64,000 nt of DNA from NCBI RefSeq assembly GCF_041296385.1, contig NW_027183593.1, positions 1 through 64,000 of the forward strand, given 5' to 3'. The stretch comes from Aphelocoma coerulescens. Its lineage: Eukaryota > Chordata > Aves > Passeriformes > Corvidae. This document shows positions 35,588-45,002 of the stretch, one piece after another. The notes below the pieces were generated by a model. It did not search any database. It saw only the letters and a list, made by a program, of their open reading frames with translations, and had not been told where the DNA came from. The translations under genes were made by a program, and so were the position numbers. Position 1 is the first letter of the stretch. Every line of letters starts with the position of its first letter.

Positions 35588-36952
35588 TTACGCCATCAGG
35601 TCAACGTGGCGGACTGTGATGGCCGCTGTCTGTGTGTCGGGGAGAGCGGGAGGTGGCAGGGCTGTCCCGTCGGCAGGAGACGATCCCGGGGCTGCGGGAG
35701 GCGGGAGGGCCGGCGTGGAGGCGGCGGGAGTATGTTGCGGTGGGGCCATGGCGAACGGTGGGCCAGTCGGCGGCTGGACCGCGGCGTGCTGCCGCTGGGA
35801 GTTTGCAGGCTGGGCTGGTGTGGCTGCCGGCGCGGCGGTGCCAGGAGACGGGGCTGGAGCAGCGGCAGGCACGGGAGAGGCAGCAGCCATCTGTGTAGGC
35901 GCTGCAGCGCCGGCACCAGGTGGCTGGCGGGGCTGGGGCGCTCCGTGTCCCACGGACGCGGACGGGACGTTGACCACCACCGGCGCCGTGTCGGTGGCGG
36001 CGAGGGGGACCTGGGGGGCTGGAAGAAGGGTCGCCGCCTGGCTTTGCGGGGGGCCGGCTATGATGGTGGCTACAGCCATAACAGGCGCGGCTAGGGGAGC
36101 GGTAGGACCCGTAGGTGGCTGGGGAGCAGCCGCTGGCCCCGCGGGGCTATCGGCGGGGGGCGGGGCCGCGAAGGCGCTGGCGGACGGGGTGGGAGGAGCG
36201 AGGGACGGGGCCGCGAAGACGCTGGAGCCGAGGGCGGGGACCGCGGGAGCCGGGGCAGCAGGGAGGAACGGGATGGGGGGGGCGGGGATGGGGGGAGCGG
36301 TGGAGGGGGTCGTAGGGTCCGGTGGGACAGGGGTGACGGCTGCCAGGACAGCGGGGGCGGGGGGCGGGGCGGCACGAGTCAGTCGGACCGCGGCTACCGG
36401 AGCCGCGAGAGGCGGGACAGCAGGGACTAACGGGACCGTGGGGGTGGAGATGACGGGGGCGGTGGGGGGGGCGGTGGAGTCCGGTGGGGCAGGGGTGACC
36501 GGTGCAGGGACCGCGGGGGGGTGGGGCGGGGCGGCACGAGACAGCTGGACCGCGGGTACCGGAGCCGTGAGGTCCGGCGGCGGGGCGGGGGCCGTGCCCG
36601 GTTGCAGGCTCGCGGCGGCAAGGGGCGGGCTCGCAGCAGGAGCGGGACCCGGCGAGGTGGCTGCTGCGGGCGGCGCCTTCGCAGCAAACAGCTCCACGAG
36701 CGCTCTGCAAGCCGGGACCAGCTCCGCGGCAGCCCAATCCCGGCGGGAGATATTATTAAAGAGTTTAACCCGAACTGTGTCCCAGAAGTCTCTTGTAAAG
36801 ACGGCTGAACGGTCAGCATTTGGGAAATTAATCAGAGTCCATTCTAAGAGGTTTTTTAGCTCCTGTTTAGGTAATTGACTTGGACCGGAGCTTAGTAAGT
36901 ACTTAAGTTGTTTATAGAGATGTCTGTCATGGGCAGAGTGAGTTTGTCCCAT
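35588..36952 (-). CDS. gag: Gag N-terminal protein: matrix plus long Pro/Ala-rich region (copy 1)
   Basis: 454 codons from an ATG in strong context, ending at TAA. The N-terminus MGQTHS fits N-myristoylation, which targets matrix to the inner plasma membrane. Residues 1 to about 90 form a matrix-like helical domain with class II retrovirus character. Residues ~91-454 are almost entirely Pro, Ala, Thr, Ser and Val, far longer than the usual spacer between matrix and capsid. PTAP late-domain-like motifs occur at 163-166 and 283-286. A ~54-residue segment is duplicated in tandem (residues ~133-186 and ~187-240; landmarks RAAPP at 139 and 193). The frame stays open after the TAA, so the stop is probably a lesion that truncates Gag before capsid. 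A truncated product may still be made. The very high GC of this segment also creates long antisense frames that I do not regard as genes. Confidence 0.85.
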   Translation of the reverse strand: MGQTHSAHDRHLYKQLKYLLSSGPSQLPKQELKNLLEWTLINFPNADRSAVFTRDFWDTVRVKLFNNISRRDWAAAELVPACRALVELFAAKAPPAAATSPGPAPAASPPLAAASLQPGTAPAPPPDLTAPVPAVQLSRAAPPHPPAVPAPVTPAPPDSTAPPTAPVISTPTVPLVPAVPPLAAPVAAVRLTRAAPPPAPAVLAAVTPVPPDPTTPSTAPPIPAPPIPFLPAAPAPAVPALGSSVFAAPSLAPPTPSASAFAAPPPADSPAGPAAAPQPPTGPTAPLAAPVMAVATIIAGPPQSQAATLLPAPQVPLAATDTAPVVVNVPSASVGHGAPQPRQPPGAGAAAPTQMAAASPVPAAAPAPSPGTAAPAATPAQPANSQRQHAAVQPPTGPPFAMAPPQHTPAASTPALPPPAAPGSSPADGTALPPPALPDTQTAAITVRHVDLMA

Positions 36953-36972
36953 TATTGACCAGTATGATACTC

Positions 36973-36976
36973 ACCT
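36973..36976 (-). promoter_or_regulatory. Consensus 5' splice donor upstream of gag, copy 1
   Basis: In proviral sense CTAG|GTGAGT, with the intron starting at 36974, 22 nt before the gag ATG. It fits a leader donor used to make subgenomic env mRNA. The matching acceptor is not certain. A U-rich run ending TTTTAG lies inside the env signal-peptide codons (about 34329-34349), which would be too far downstream to keep the env ATG. Confidence 0.7.
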
Positions 36977-37551
36977 AGATGTCGCAGGGGGCAGGGTCCT
37001 TAATCAGAAGTCCGTCGTGGGGGGCTGGCCAGGCTCTCCACACGGCGCTCAGGACGCTGCTGTCGGGTCCCTCCTCAGAGCTCCGGTTTCAGGCGTCGCT
37101 TGGCAACGGCTTTCCGTGCTCGGGACCTCGCAGGTGTCTCCACTCAGAGCTCCAGCGCGGGCGGTGCTGAGCAATACCCGCCTGTGCTCGGGCGCGCGGC
37201 TGGATCCCTCCTAAGAGCTCCGGTCTGCACTGCTTAGCAGCGTGTCCGTGCTCGAGGGGTACCACGGCAAACTTCCTCAAAGAGCTCCAGGTAACCGCTG
37301 CGCAGCAGTGGCCGTCTGTGCTCGAGGACTGCCAGGCAATTTCCTCCCTCCGAGAGCTCCAGGTAATTGCTACGAAGTAACGGCTCCCCGTGCTCGAGGG
37401 CTGCCTCAGCAGAGTTATAGAGCTCCGGCTTTTACGCTGCGCAGCAACGGTATGCCGTGCTCACGACACGTTCCAGGTGGCTATAACTGGTCTTTTAGTT
37501 ACCGTCCATGGCGAAGTCTCTCACAGGTGGAAGAAGCTGAATCAGGCCTTC
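36977..37551 (-). other. 5' leader between primer site and splice donor, copy 1
   Basis: About 575 bp of untranslated leader; it is GC-rich and contains no convincing gene. It holds the six-unit repeat described separately. Packaging and dimerisation signals are expected in this part of a retroviral genome. Confidence 0.75.
37077..37490 (-). repeat. Six degenerate ~68-bp repeats in ERV leader, copy 1
   Basis: Units begin (+ strand) with agagctcc at 37077, 37146, 37214, 37281, 37353 and 37419, spaced 69, 68, 67, 72 and 66 bp. Each then has a near-palindromic core (for example gctgcgcagc in units 4 and 6 and ctgcttagcag in unit 3), followed by ccgtgctcgag-like sequence. The spacing and core position are kept although much of the rest differs. 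Candidate RNA stem-loop array for packaging or dimerisation. Confidence 0.85.
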
Positions 37552-37569
37552 ACTCACGTTTGGGCGCCA
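37552..37569 (-). promoter_or_regulatory. Primer binding site, lysine-tRNA-like, copy 1
   Basis: In proviral sense TGGCGCCCAAACGTGAGT, three bases after the 5' LTR. The TGGCGCCCAA start is typical of sites pairing with the 3' end of tRNA-Lys, used by beta/K-type retroviruses. The remainder departs from the common Lys-1,2 form by an extra A and by later changes. Confidence 0.8.
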
Positions 37570-37572
37570 GTT

Positions 37573-38403
37573 TGTCGAAATTGATGGCGATGATGGTGAT
37601 GAGGGTGTGGGTTCGGTCGGGCCGGCTGGAGATGGACGGCGACGAGAGATCTCTATAAGCAGGTCTTTGGAGCATGCAGTTTATTGCAGAGGGCGTGGGT
37701 ACAGGGGCACTGCTTAGAGCTGCCAGCTGCAGCTCCAAGCAGGCCCAAGGTGTAAGAGAGGGAGAGAGAGTGAGCGAGAGAGCTAGAGCAAGAGGCTGAG
37801 AGCTAAGAGTGTAAAGAGCAAGAGAGACAAACTAAGAGGAGAGCTGAATTAAGAGGAAGAAGAAGAGCAAGAGAGTTACTAAGAGAGCTACTAAGAGGAG
37901 AAGAGCATTACTAAGAGAGCTACTAAGAGAGTTACTAAGAGCGTTACTAAGAGGAGAAGAGCATTACTAAGAGGAGAGGAGTTAAGAGAGCGAGGAGCTT
38001 GTTACAATACAATAAATCATCTTCTGTAGTGAATATTCTAATTCTCAGTAGCCAATCTAATACAAGGTACAAATCCTATAGCATTTACATACAGCCTATA
38101 AGAGTTCTTACATTACCATAGAGTGTTACATTTTAACTTCTAAAAACTACTCTTTGGACCCCTTCTGCTGAGCTAGTAGGGTCTGCTCTGACCCTTGGAC
38201 CTGTCTGCAAGCAGAGGGTATTGTTCAATCAAGAGGGGATTACCTTCAGCCGGCTATACCATTGTTTTCCAGTTGTTCAGTAACTAAGACTCTATATCTC
38301 AAAGATGGCCTTCATTTCGATGTCGCTCACAGTTTTCATATTCCCAGAATCTTTTGTTAGGCAATCATATTTATAAGGCTTTCCTGTTTCATCTTCCCCA
38401 ACA
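37573..38403 (-). repeat. ERV copy 1, 5' LTR (831 bp)
   Basis: Same as the 3' LTR except for one missing C near 37620. Because env overlaps U3, this LTR also carries the last env codons and stop (38292-38403), here without the rest of the gene. It is followed directly by target repeat acaaa and monomer 15. Confidence 0.95.
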
Positions 38404-39759
38404 ACAAAGGCTCTCCTGGGAGCCACGGGTCACAAAGCACCGTGGGCTCTGTGCAGCCCCGCTGTGTCACAATGGCCGCTGGCTTCCACGAGCCCCCGCA
38501 GTGTCCCAGTGGGCCCCGTGGCTTTAGGAGTGGGTGGCTGGGAGTTGGTGCCAGCGGCTGGGGGAGCAGCAGCAGGGACTGTGTGTGGACAGTGCCATGG
38601 CCACTTGTGTGGCCACTGGTGTCTCTGTGCCAGGCACAGCCGTGGTGTGTAACACCGGTTCTGGGTCCTTTGGCTGTGCAGGTGGCAGTCACGGCCTGGA
38701 GCAGGGCTGCTCCCGGGGGACAGCCTGGGGCAGGAGGCTGCTGGAGATTCATTCCCCACACTCCTTGTCATGAGGTGCTCAGAGTGATTGGAAAGGCTGT
38801 TGGCAGCAGGCAGTTCTCTGGGTTCAAGCTGTGGAGCTGTCAGCGGGAATGCAAAGGCCAAGCTGGTGAGCCTTTTGTCCTGGTGCCTTTAGTGTGTGAG
38901 CAGTCCCTGGTGCCGTTGTCTTTGGATCCTGAGTGTGGGAGAGGCAAGGCTTAGGATGGTGCGTAGAGCTGAGAAGGAAAGTGCCGAGAGCAGCATGTGT
39001 GCTGCTGCTTTGAGGGGTGCAGTTGAAGTTGTAGGCAGCAAGAGCTTTCTCAGCTGGCCCTTTTGTGAGCTCTGCTTTTGCCAGATGACTTCCATCTTAC
39101 CCTCTTACCATCTTAGCCTCTCATTTTTGCATATCCCAAACCCCCTTCCAAACATCCAGCAGCTGCTTGTAAAGAAGAAGTCCTAGAACAAAAAGCCAGT
39201 GCTGCCTTTCATAGCCCCTTTGCTGTCTATGAAGTAGAGGAAAGAAGCTAGTGAGACGCACTTTCTTTCTCAACTCCATAGAGCGCATCCTTCTCCCAAG
39301 GTGGCAGAGTCCTTGGCGGAAGTGAAGCATCTGCAGCTGCAGTTCAGACTGAGAGATGTGCCAGGACAGGAAACATTTGCTGACCTTCCCTGTTCCCTGT
39401 GCAACATGATTCTCGCATCCCAGTCACTTTCACATACCTTCGGTATCCCTGAGTCCAAGCAGCTAAAGCTCACAGAGACAGAAGTGTCAGGAAGGAAAAC
39501 GTTGCAAAAGCACCCCCTTCTCTTATCAGCATATAAATTGTGCACAACAGGCTGCGGCACCGAACCTTCCTTCTCAGATAGACATGCCATCACACTTTTC
39601 ACTCTTGCAGCTCGGTTGAAAAGCTCCAGCAGCTGCTCCCGCAATAGCAAAAGGTTCTAGAAGTGAAAGCCAGTTTGGGGCTGCACCTTCTCCTTGCCGC
39701 ATGTAAGCCACACCAAACTCCCTGATGCACTCTGTCCTCCCCTTCTCAAAGGAGTAGAC
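38404..39759 (+). repeat. Monomer 15, right part
   Basis: It resumes with the second acaaa (38404-38408). It carries ccggttctggg near 38655 (shared only with the right part of monomer 17), gcatgtg near 38993 and a private ctcccaagg near 39292. Confidence 0.96.
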
Positions 39760-41952
39760 GGTGGCATCAGGACACACCTGTGTCCCAGCAGCTGGGTGCC
39801 CAGCCGGGAGCAGGAGCAGGGCTGGGGCTGCTCCCAAAGTTGCCCCGCCCCAATGCCAGAGCCGGACATATGCTGAGGGGGGGCTGGATCAGGCTTTATT
39901 GTCCAGCTGCATGCCAGGAGTGAGCACAAAATCTACCTGCATTCTCTGCAGCATGCCATCCTGGAGCAGAGCCATTGCCAAAGGAAGCCGTGAGCCCGTG
40001 CCAAGCCAGTGCCGGAGTGGGATCCTAGCAGCACCTGTGGAAGCCGGGAGAGAGGAGCCCACCTGGAGCAGGTTCGTGCAGGATTAATCATCCCGTGGCT
40101 TCCCACCAGGGTCCTGTTGCTTCCAAAAGGCCCCACAGTGTCACTGTGGCCCCTCGGTTCCACCAGGTTCCATAGCGTCACTGTGGTGCCCAGGGTTCCG
40201 TCAGCTTCGCCAGCATCCCCACGGTCTGCAGAGCTCCCCGAGCTTCTGTGGTGTCACAGTGGAGGCAGGGTTGCATCAGGTTCCATAGCATCACCACAGT
40301 CTCCAGGGCTCCCTGAGCTTCTGTGGTGTCACAGAGGAGGCAGGGTTGCATCAGGTTCCATAGCATCAGCACGGTCTCCAGGGCTCCCAGAGGTTCTGTG
40401 GTGTCACAGAGGAGGCAGGGTTGCATCAGGTTCCATAGCATCACCACGGTCTCCAGGGCTCCAAGAGCTTCTGTGGTGTCACAGAGGAGGCAGGGTTGCA
40501 TCAGGTTCAATAGCATCAGCACGGTCTCCAGGGCTCCCCTGAGCTTCTGTGGTGGTGTCACAGAGGAGCCAGGCTTCCTTGTAGTTCCCCAGCATCACAA
40601 AGGCTCTCCTGGGAGCCACGGGTCACAAAGCACCGTGGGCTCTGTGCAGCCCCGCTGTGTCACAATGGCCGCTGGCTTCCACGAGCCCCCGCAGTGTCCC
40701 AGTGGGCCCCGTGGCTTTAGGAGTGGGTGGCTGGGAGTTGGTGCCAGCGGCTGGGGGAGCAGCAGCAGGGACTGTGTGTGGACAGTGCCATGGCCACTTG
40801 TGTGGCCACTGGTGTCTCTGTGCCAGGCACAGCCGTGGTGTGTAACACCGGCTCTGGGTCCTTTGGCTGTGCAGGTGGCAGTCACGGCCTGGAGCAGGGC
40901 TGCTCCCGGGGGACAGCCTGGGGCAGGAGGCTGCTGGAGATTCATTCCCCACACTCCTTGTCATGAGGTGCTCAGAGTGATTGGAAAGGCTGTCGGCAGC
41001 AGGCAGTTCTCTGGGTTCAAGCTGTGGAGCTGTCAGCGGGAATGCAAAGGCCAAGCTGGTGAGCCTTTTGTCCTGGTGCCTTTAGTGTGTGAGCAGTCCC
41101 TGGTGCCGTTGTCTTTGGATCCTGAGTGTGGGAGAGGCAAGGCTTAGGATGGTGCGTAGAGCTGAGAAGGAAAGTGCCGAGAGCAGCGTGTGTGCTGCTG
41201 CTTTGAGGGGTGCAGTTGAAGTTGTAGGCAGCAAGAGCTTTCTCAGCTGGCCCTTTTGTGAGCTCTGCTTTTGCCAGATGACTTCCATCTTACCCTCTTA
41301 CCATCTTAGCCTCTCATTTTTGCATATCCCAAACCCCCTTCCAAACATCCAGCAGCTGCTTGTAAAGAAGAAGTCCTAGAACAAAAAGCCAGTGCTGCCT
41401 TTCATAGCCCCTTTGCTGTCTATGAAGTAGAGGAAAGAAGCTAGTGAGACGCACTTTCTTTCTCAACTCCATAGAGCGCATCCTTCTCTCAAGGTGGCAG
41501 AGTCCTTGGCGGAAGTGAAGCATCTGCAGCTGCAGTTCAGACTGAGAGATGTGCCAGGACAGGAAACATTTGCTGACCTTCCCTGTTCCCTGTGCAACAT
41601 GATTCTCGCATCCCAGTCACTTTCACATACCTTCGGTATCCCTGAGTCCAAGCAGCTAAAGCTCACAGAGACAGAAGTGTCAGGAAGGAAAACGTTGCAA
41701 AAGCACCCCCTTCTCTTATCAGCATATAAATTGTGCACAACAGGCTGCGGCACCGAACCTTCCTTCTCAGATAGACATGCCATCACACTTTTCACTCTTG
41801 CAGCTCGGTTGAAAAGCTCCAGCAGCTGCTCCCGCAATAGCAAAAGGTTCTAGAAGTGAAAGCCAGTTTGGGGCTGCACCTTCTCCTTGCCGCATGTAAG
41901 CCACACCAAACTCCCTGATGCACTCTGTCCTCCCCTTCTCAAAGGAGTAGAC
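39760..41952 (+). repeat. Monomer 16 (2193 bp, four 75-bp units, type B)
   Basis: The only complete monomer between the two ERVs. The second 75-bp unit has cacagagg in place of cacagtgg, shared with monomer 18. It has ctgtcggcagc near 40991, also seen in monomer 20. Confidence 0.97.
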
Positions 41953-42869
41953 GGTGGCATCAGGACACACCTGTGTCCCAGCAGCTGGGTGCCCAGCCGG
42001 GAGCAGGAGCAGGGCTGGGGCTGCTCCCAAAGTTGCCCCGCCCCAATGCCAGAGCCGGACATATGCTGAGGGGGGGCTGGATCAGGCTTTATTGTCCAGC
42101 TGCATGCCAGGAGTGAGCACAAAATCTACCTGCATTCTCTGCAGCATGCCATCCTGGAGCAGAGCCATTGCCAAAGGAAGCCGTGAGCCCGTGCCAAGCC
42201 AGTGCCGGAGTGGGATCCTAGCAGCACCTGTGGAAGCCGGGAGAGAGGAGCCCACCTGGAGCAGGTTCGTGCAGGATTAATCATCCCGTGGCTTCCCACC
42301 AGGGTCCTGTTGCTTCCAAAAGGCCCCACAGTGTCACTGTGGCCCCTCGGTTCCACCAGGTTCCATAGCGTCACTGTGGTGCCCAGGGTTCCGTCAGCTT
42401 CGCCAGCATCCCCACGGTCTGCAGAGCTCCCCGAGCTTCTGTGGTGTCACAGTGGAGGCAGGGTTGCATCAGGTTCCATAGCATCAGCACGGTCTCCAGG
42501 GCTCCCAGAGGTTCTGTGGTGTCACAGTGGAGGCAGGGTTGCATCAGGTTCCATAGCATCACCACAGTCTCCAGGGCTCCCTGAGCTTCTGTGGTGTCAC
42601 AGTGGAGGCAGGGTTGCATCAGGTTCCATAGCATCAGCACGGTCTCCAGAGCTCCCAGAGGTTCTGTGGTGTCACAGAGGAGGCAGGGTTGCATCAGGTT
42701 CCATAGCATCACCACGGTCTCCAGGGCTCCAAGAGCTTCTGTGGTGTCACAGAGGAGGCAGGGTTGCATCAGGTTCAATAGCATCAGCACGGTCTCCAGG
42801 GCTCCCCTGAGCTTCTGTGGTGGTGTCACAGAGGAGCCAGGCTTCCTTGTAGTTCCCCAGCATCACAAA
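41953..42869 (+). repeat. Monomer 17, left part, interrupted by ERV copy 2
   Basis: Five 75-bp units, the third with ctccagagctccc near 42643, an allele otherwise seen in monomers 19, 21 and 23. It ends at acaaa (42865-42869). Without the ERV the monomer is 2268 bp, whereas ERV-bearing monomer 15 is 2193 bp. Confidence 0.96.
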
Positions 42870-43701
42870 TGTCGAAATTGATGGCGATGATGGTGATGAG
42901 GGTGTGGGTTCGGTCGGGCCCGGCTGGAGATGGACGGCGACGAGAGATCTCTATAAGCAGGTCTTTGGAGCATGCAGTTTATTGCAGAGGGCGTGGGTAC
43001 AGGGGCACTGCTTAGAGCTGCCAGCTGCAGCTCCAAGCAGGCCCAAGGTGTAAGAGAGGGAGAGAGAGTGAGCGAGAGAGCTAGAGCAAGAGGCTGAGAG
43101 CTAAGAGTGTAAAGAGCAAGAGAGACAAACTAAGAGGAGAGCTGAATTAAGAGGAAGAAGAAGAGCAAGAGAGTTACTAAGAGAGCTACTAAGAGGAGAA
43201 GAGCATTACTAAGAGAGCTACTAAGAGAGTTACTAAGAGCGTTACTAAGAGGAGAAGAGCATTACTAAGAGGAGAGGAGTTAAGAGAGCGAGGAGCTTGT
43301 TACAATACAATAAATCATCTTCTGTAGTGAATATTCTAATTCTCAGTAGCCAATCTAATACAAGGTACAAATCCTATAGCATTTACATACAGCCTATAAG
43401 AGTTCTTACATTACCATAGAGTGTTACATTTTAACTTCTAAAAACTACTCTTTGGACCCCTTCTGCTGAGCTAGTAGGGTCTGCTCTGACCCTTGGACCT
43501 GTCTGCAAGCAGAGGGTATTGTTCAATCAAGAGGGGATTACCTTCAGCCGGCTATACCATTGTTTTCCAGTTGTTCAGTAACTAAGACTCTATATCTCAA
43601 AGATGGCCTTCATTTCGATGTCGCTCACAGTTTTCATATTCCCAGAATCTTTTGTTAGGCAATCATATTTATAAGGCTTTCCTGTTTCATCTTCCCCAAC
43701 A
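42870..43701 (-). repeat. ERV copy 2, 3' LTR (832 bp)
   Basis: Same as the copy 1 3' LTR, including the extra C in gggcccggc. It contains AATAAA (proviral sense) at 42978-42983, the purine-rich tract at 43052-43296 and the env end at 43590-43701. Confidence 0.95.
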
Positions 43702-44948
43702 TCTCCCCCGTTCTGATGAACAACTAAGATATTAGATACAGTCCTACTCGTTATTTTTTGCACACACTGAAGCATACAAGGTACTGCTACTAAAACTATA
43801 ATTATTACTACTAGAATAATCAAGCCTATTTTACAGAGTTCCCTTAGCCAAGGTGCAAAGCTCCAATCATCAAACAAACTGTCCAGCCAAGACGGGTCAT
43901 CTGTTCTAATTTGGTTAGCTAGATCCTTTAGGTTTTGTAGCTGTTTGTGAATGGAAACAGAATGATCGGATAAGTTCATACAGCATAATCCTTCAAAATC
44001 TTCACAGCCGTGCCCATGTGCTAATAAAAGATAATCAACGGCAGCTCTATTTTGTAAAGTGGCATGTCTGACTGCCTCTTCATCGGTTAACAGATCACTG
44101 ATCATAGTAGAGGTGGCATTTACCTCCTTGCTGAGCCAACATCCCAACTTGTTTAACTGTTTTAAAGCAATTGAGGAGCTTAACTGAGGTAGAAAAATGC
44201 TTGCAACAATTGATTTTCCAGAGTTCCAAGGGTGGAAGTCACTATCACAGTCACTATCGTACTGATGTCCCCAGGAAGATCTGATCTTTCTGCTTTTCTT
44301 TTTGATTACCTCTTTGACACTGGGAGCAATAATTGTAAGTTGTCCCAGAGCACAAGGGCCACCATCTATTTTTGAAGGTATACCTTGCCAGGCCCTGTCT
44401 CCACAGATGAGCCAAATTCCTCTGGGGAATCGAATAGGAAGTTTGCTAAAACGATCTGCATGAGGTTCGTCATATATAAGAAGCTTAACTTGACTACACC
44501 AAGAAGTTACATTGCTATAAGCTGGGTGATATGGGGTAACATTTAAATGGGGACCGTTTTCTCCTTGAAAGTGAAAGAAATAGCAGGTATCCATAGTTAA
44601 CGAACCTAGGATTTCTAGCTCTTGAAGGTCAGATTTATCAATTTTAGAATTATCAATATAAGTTTGGTGTCTATGGCTGGGAGTTGGAGATACATGATGA
44701 TCGTCATATGGCCAATACTTATCAAGAGTAATATTATCAAAACCTTCTGGAAGAGGTACTCCAACTAAACAGGTTGAAAAAGGTTTGTCAGGGCTTGTGT
44801 CAGATAGACAGATGGTATCGGAGCCTGCGGATTTGGCTAAAGCAACCCAGACATTTGTCTTTGGTTGATTCACAGGTAAAGCTTCACTACAAAAACTAAA
44901 ACAAAAGAATAAAAGCAACATGCACGCGCGCAAATGAGAAAACTCCAT
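43590..44948 (-). CDS. env: Retroviral envelope glycoprotein, alpharetrovirus-type (copy 2)
   Basis: 452-codon frame whose protein is identical to the copy 1 env, with the same signal segment, RKIR cleavage site, cysteine-flanked fusion loop, CX6CC, membrane helix and LTR-encoded tail. Identity follows from the recent segmental duplication, so it is not by itself proof of selection. Two intact copies double any env dosage if the LTRs are active. Confidence 0.92.
   Translation of the reverse strand: MEFSHLRACMLLLFFCFSFCSEALPVNQPKTNVWVALAKSAGSDTICLSDTSPDKPFSTCLVGVPLPEGFDNITLDKYWPYDDHHVSPTPSHRHQTYIDNSKIDKSDLQELEILGSLTMDTCYFFHFQGENGPHLNVTPYHPAYSNVTSWCSQVKLLIYDEPHADRFSKLPIRFPRGIWLICGDRAWQGIPSKIDGGPCALGQLTIIAPSVKEVIKKKSRKIRSSWGHQYDSDCDSDFHPWNSGKSIVASIFLPQLSSSIALKQLNKLGCWLSKEVNATSTMISDLLTDEEAVRHATLQNRAAVDYLLLAHGHGCEDFEGLCCMNLSDHSVSIHKQLQNLKDLANQIRTDDPSWLDSLFDDWSFAPWLRELCKIGLIILVVIIIVLVAVPCMLQCVQKITSRTVSNILVVHQNGGDVGEDETGKPYKYDCLTKDSGNMKTVSDIEMKAIFEI
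43702..43709 (-). promoter_or_regulatory. Polypurine tract, copy 2
   Basis: GGGGGAGA abutting the 3' LTR and lying inside env, as in copy 1. Confidence 0.85.
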
Positions 44949-45002
44949 TCTTTTCTTGAGCTGTTTTTGGCAGATCACTTTCTTCTGGTGATTCTGCGCA
45001 GT

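Larger units (their letters stand above)
32303..38403 (-). mobile_element. Endogenous retrovirus copy 1, internally deleted, env intact
   Basis: A 6101-bp provirus read from right to left. It is bounded by TGT...ACA LTRs and flanked by a 5-bp direct repeat, acaaa, at 32298-32302 and 38404-38408; uninterrupted monomers have acaaa once at this site. Order in proviral sense: 5' LTR 38403-37573, primer site, repeat-bearing leader, splice donor, gag, capsid-integrase remnant, env, polypurine tract, 3' LTR 33134-32303. Protease, reverse transcriptase, RNase H and most of capsid and integrase are absent. The primer site and integrase tail resemble class II (beta/K-like) retroviruses, whereas the envelope is alpharetrovirus-type. 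It is therefore a mosaic, non-autonomous element. Confidence 0.95.
32303..42869 (+). repeat. 10567-bp segmental repeat, copy A (ERV + two monomers)
   Basis: This block (ERV copy 1, right part of monomer 15, monomer 16, left part of monomer 17) recurs at +10567 bp from 42870. Correspondence is near-perfect through the ERV and monomers 16/18. It breaks down in the 75-bp region (five units in monomer 17, four in monomer 19), so the right-hand boundary is uncertain. Confidence 0.9.

Noticed and set aside
35583..36878. 431-codon Gly/Ala-rich + strand frame opposite gag
   Set aside because: A shadow of the GC-rich Pro/Ala gag codons; gag has the retroviral context and start.
38357..38761. 134-codon minus-strand frame crossing from monomer into the 5' LTR (also 48924-49328)
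   Set aside because: Chimeric frame created by the insertion junction; no domain and a different frame from env.
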